Origin: Candidatus Caldarchaeum sp.
Lineage (GTDB): Archaea; Thermoproteota; Nitrososphaeria_A; Caldarchaeales; Caldarchaeaceae
Direction of reading: 5' to 3'
DNA: 11,781 nt
Assembly (NCBI GenBank): GCA_025054795.1
Contig: JANWZU010000088.1
Coordinates: 1-11,781, forward strand
Every line of letters starts with the position of its first letter. Position 1 is the stretch's first letter. This document shows positions 11,632 through 11,781 of this stretch, piece after piece. Under the pieces are notes generated by a model that was given only the letters and a program-made list of their open reading frames with translations, did no database searches and was not told where the DNA came from. Position numbers and translations under genes: made by a program.

Positions 11632-11781
11632 AACGTTGCTTCACGAAACGCGTTCTGTAAAAAATAGTTCCAAGCAACCCGGCAAGCACAACTGCTAAAC
11701 CTGCAGAGACCAGAGTTTCAAGCTGGACTAGACCGCCTCCTACAGCCACGTAGTTGAACAGCCTCAAGTTTACGTCTTGGA
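11630..11781 (-). CDS. C-terminal end of a membrane-anchored protein (partial)
   Basis: Reading leftwards from the window edge, the frame is open for 49 codons and ends in TAA at 11630-11632. The visible residues include RLFNYVAVGGGLVQLE, then a hydrophobic stretch LVSAGLAVVLAGLLGTIFY (about 19 residues), and a basic tail RTRFVKQR. This is the shape of a single C-terminal transmembrane anchor with a positively charged cytoplasmic end, with the bulk of the protein outside the membrane and outside this window. The family cannot be named. Its stop is 44 bp upstream of the TTG of the Cys-rich gene, on the same strand. Confidence 0.7.
   Translation of the reverse strand, partial: QDVNLRLFNYVAVGGGLVQLETLVSAGLAVVLAGLLGTIFYRTRFVKQR

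Noticed and set aside
10758..11633. Plus-strand frames of 124 and 162 codons opposite cofE and the Cys-rich gene
   Set aside because: Shadows of well-supported minus-strand genes; no conserved motifs.
7517..11686. An 18-nt near-identical string (tccaa-R-caacccggcaag) at 7517-7534 and 11669-11686
   Set aside because: Both copies lie inside coding sequence on unrelated genes and one mismatch over 18 nt is within chance for a window this size.

Overview
The window is archaeal chromosomal DNA, probably from a thermophilic TACK-type archaeon; an aigarchaeal/thaumarchaeal relative is my best inference, not something the sequence proves. Supporting signs are archaeal-type ribosomal proteins uS4 and uS11, a geranylgeranyl-reductase-family enzyme of archaeal lipid synthesis, Taw1 (wyosine base in tRNA-Phe), CofE (coenzyme F420), TATA boxes about 26-31 nt before several start codons (leaderless transcription), frequent TTG/GTG starts and heavy AGG/AGA arginine use. 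No CRISPR, tRNA, rRNA, insertion sequence or prophage was seen. It reads as a dense housekeeping region.

Layout: (1) 1-1124 (+), 3' part of an M20-family metallopeptidase, meeting tail-to-tail a geranylgeranyl reductase (1099-2238, -). (2) 2343-3247 (+), uS4 and uS11 genes, divergent from the reductase and without their usual neighbours rps13 and rpoD. (3) 3296-5035 (+), moaC, moaB and an RNase Z-like metallo-beta-lactamase-fold hydrolase as one operon; moaB has no ATG/GTG/TTG start and seems to begin at a CTG inside moaC or by frameshift. (4) 5059-5577 (+), a dCTP deaminase gene with its own promoter, overlapping at its 3' end the opposing moaE-moaD operon (5523-6292, -). MoaD carries 17 residues beyond its Gly-Gly end. 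(5) 6293-6499, a gap with divergent promoters, then a pyruvoyl S-adenosylmethionine/arginine decarboxylase gene (6500-6877, +). (6) 6878-7255, an AT-rich gap holding a T-rich terminator and a possible small minus-strand gene or gene remnant. (7) 7256-7546 (+), a conserved-looking 96-residue protein of unknown function, converging on a PfkB-family sugar/nucleoside kinase (7500-8375, -), which is divergent from taw1 (8444-9457, +). (8) 9447-11629 (-), a cluster reading leftwards: an eight-cysteine small protein, cofE, a PD-(D/E)XK-type nuclease-like protein and a HIT-family hydrolase. (9) 11630-11781 (-), the C-terminal end of a membrane-anchored protein.

The clearest shared theme is molybdopterin synthesis: MoaC makes cPMP, MoaD/MoaE insert the sulphur, MoaB adenylates molybdopterin. 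The remaining genes serve tRNA modification, F420, polyamines, nucleotides and lipids. All four convergent gene pairs overlap at their 3' ends (by 26, 55, 47 and 11 bp). The most notable anomalies are the moaB start, the MoaD tail, the micro-ORF chain before the decarboxylase and the possible frameshifted minus-strand gene at 6926-7140.
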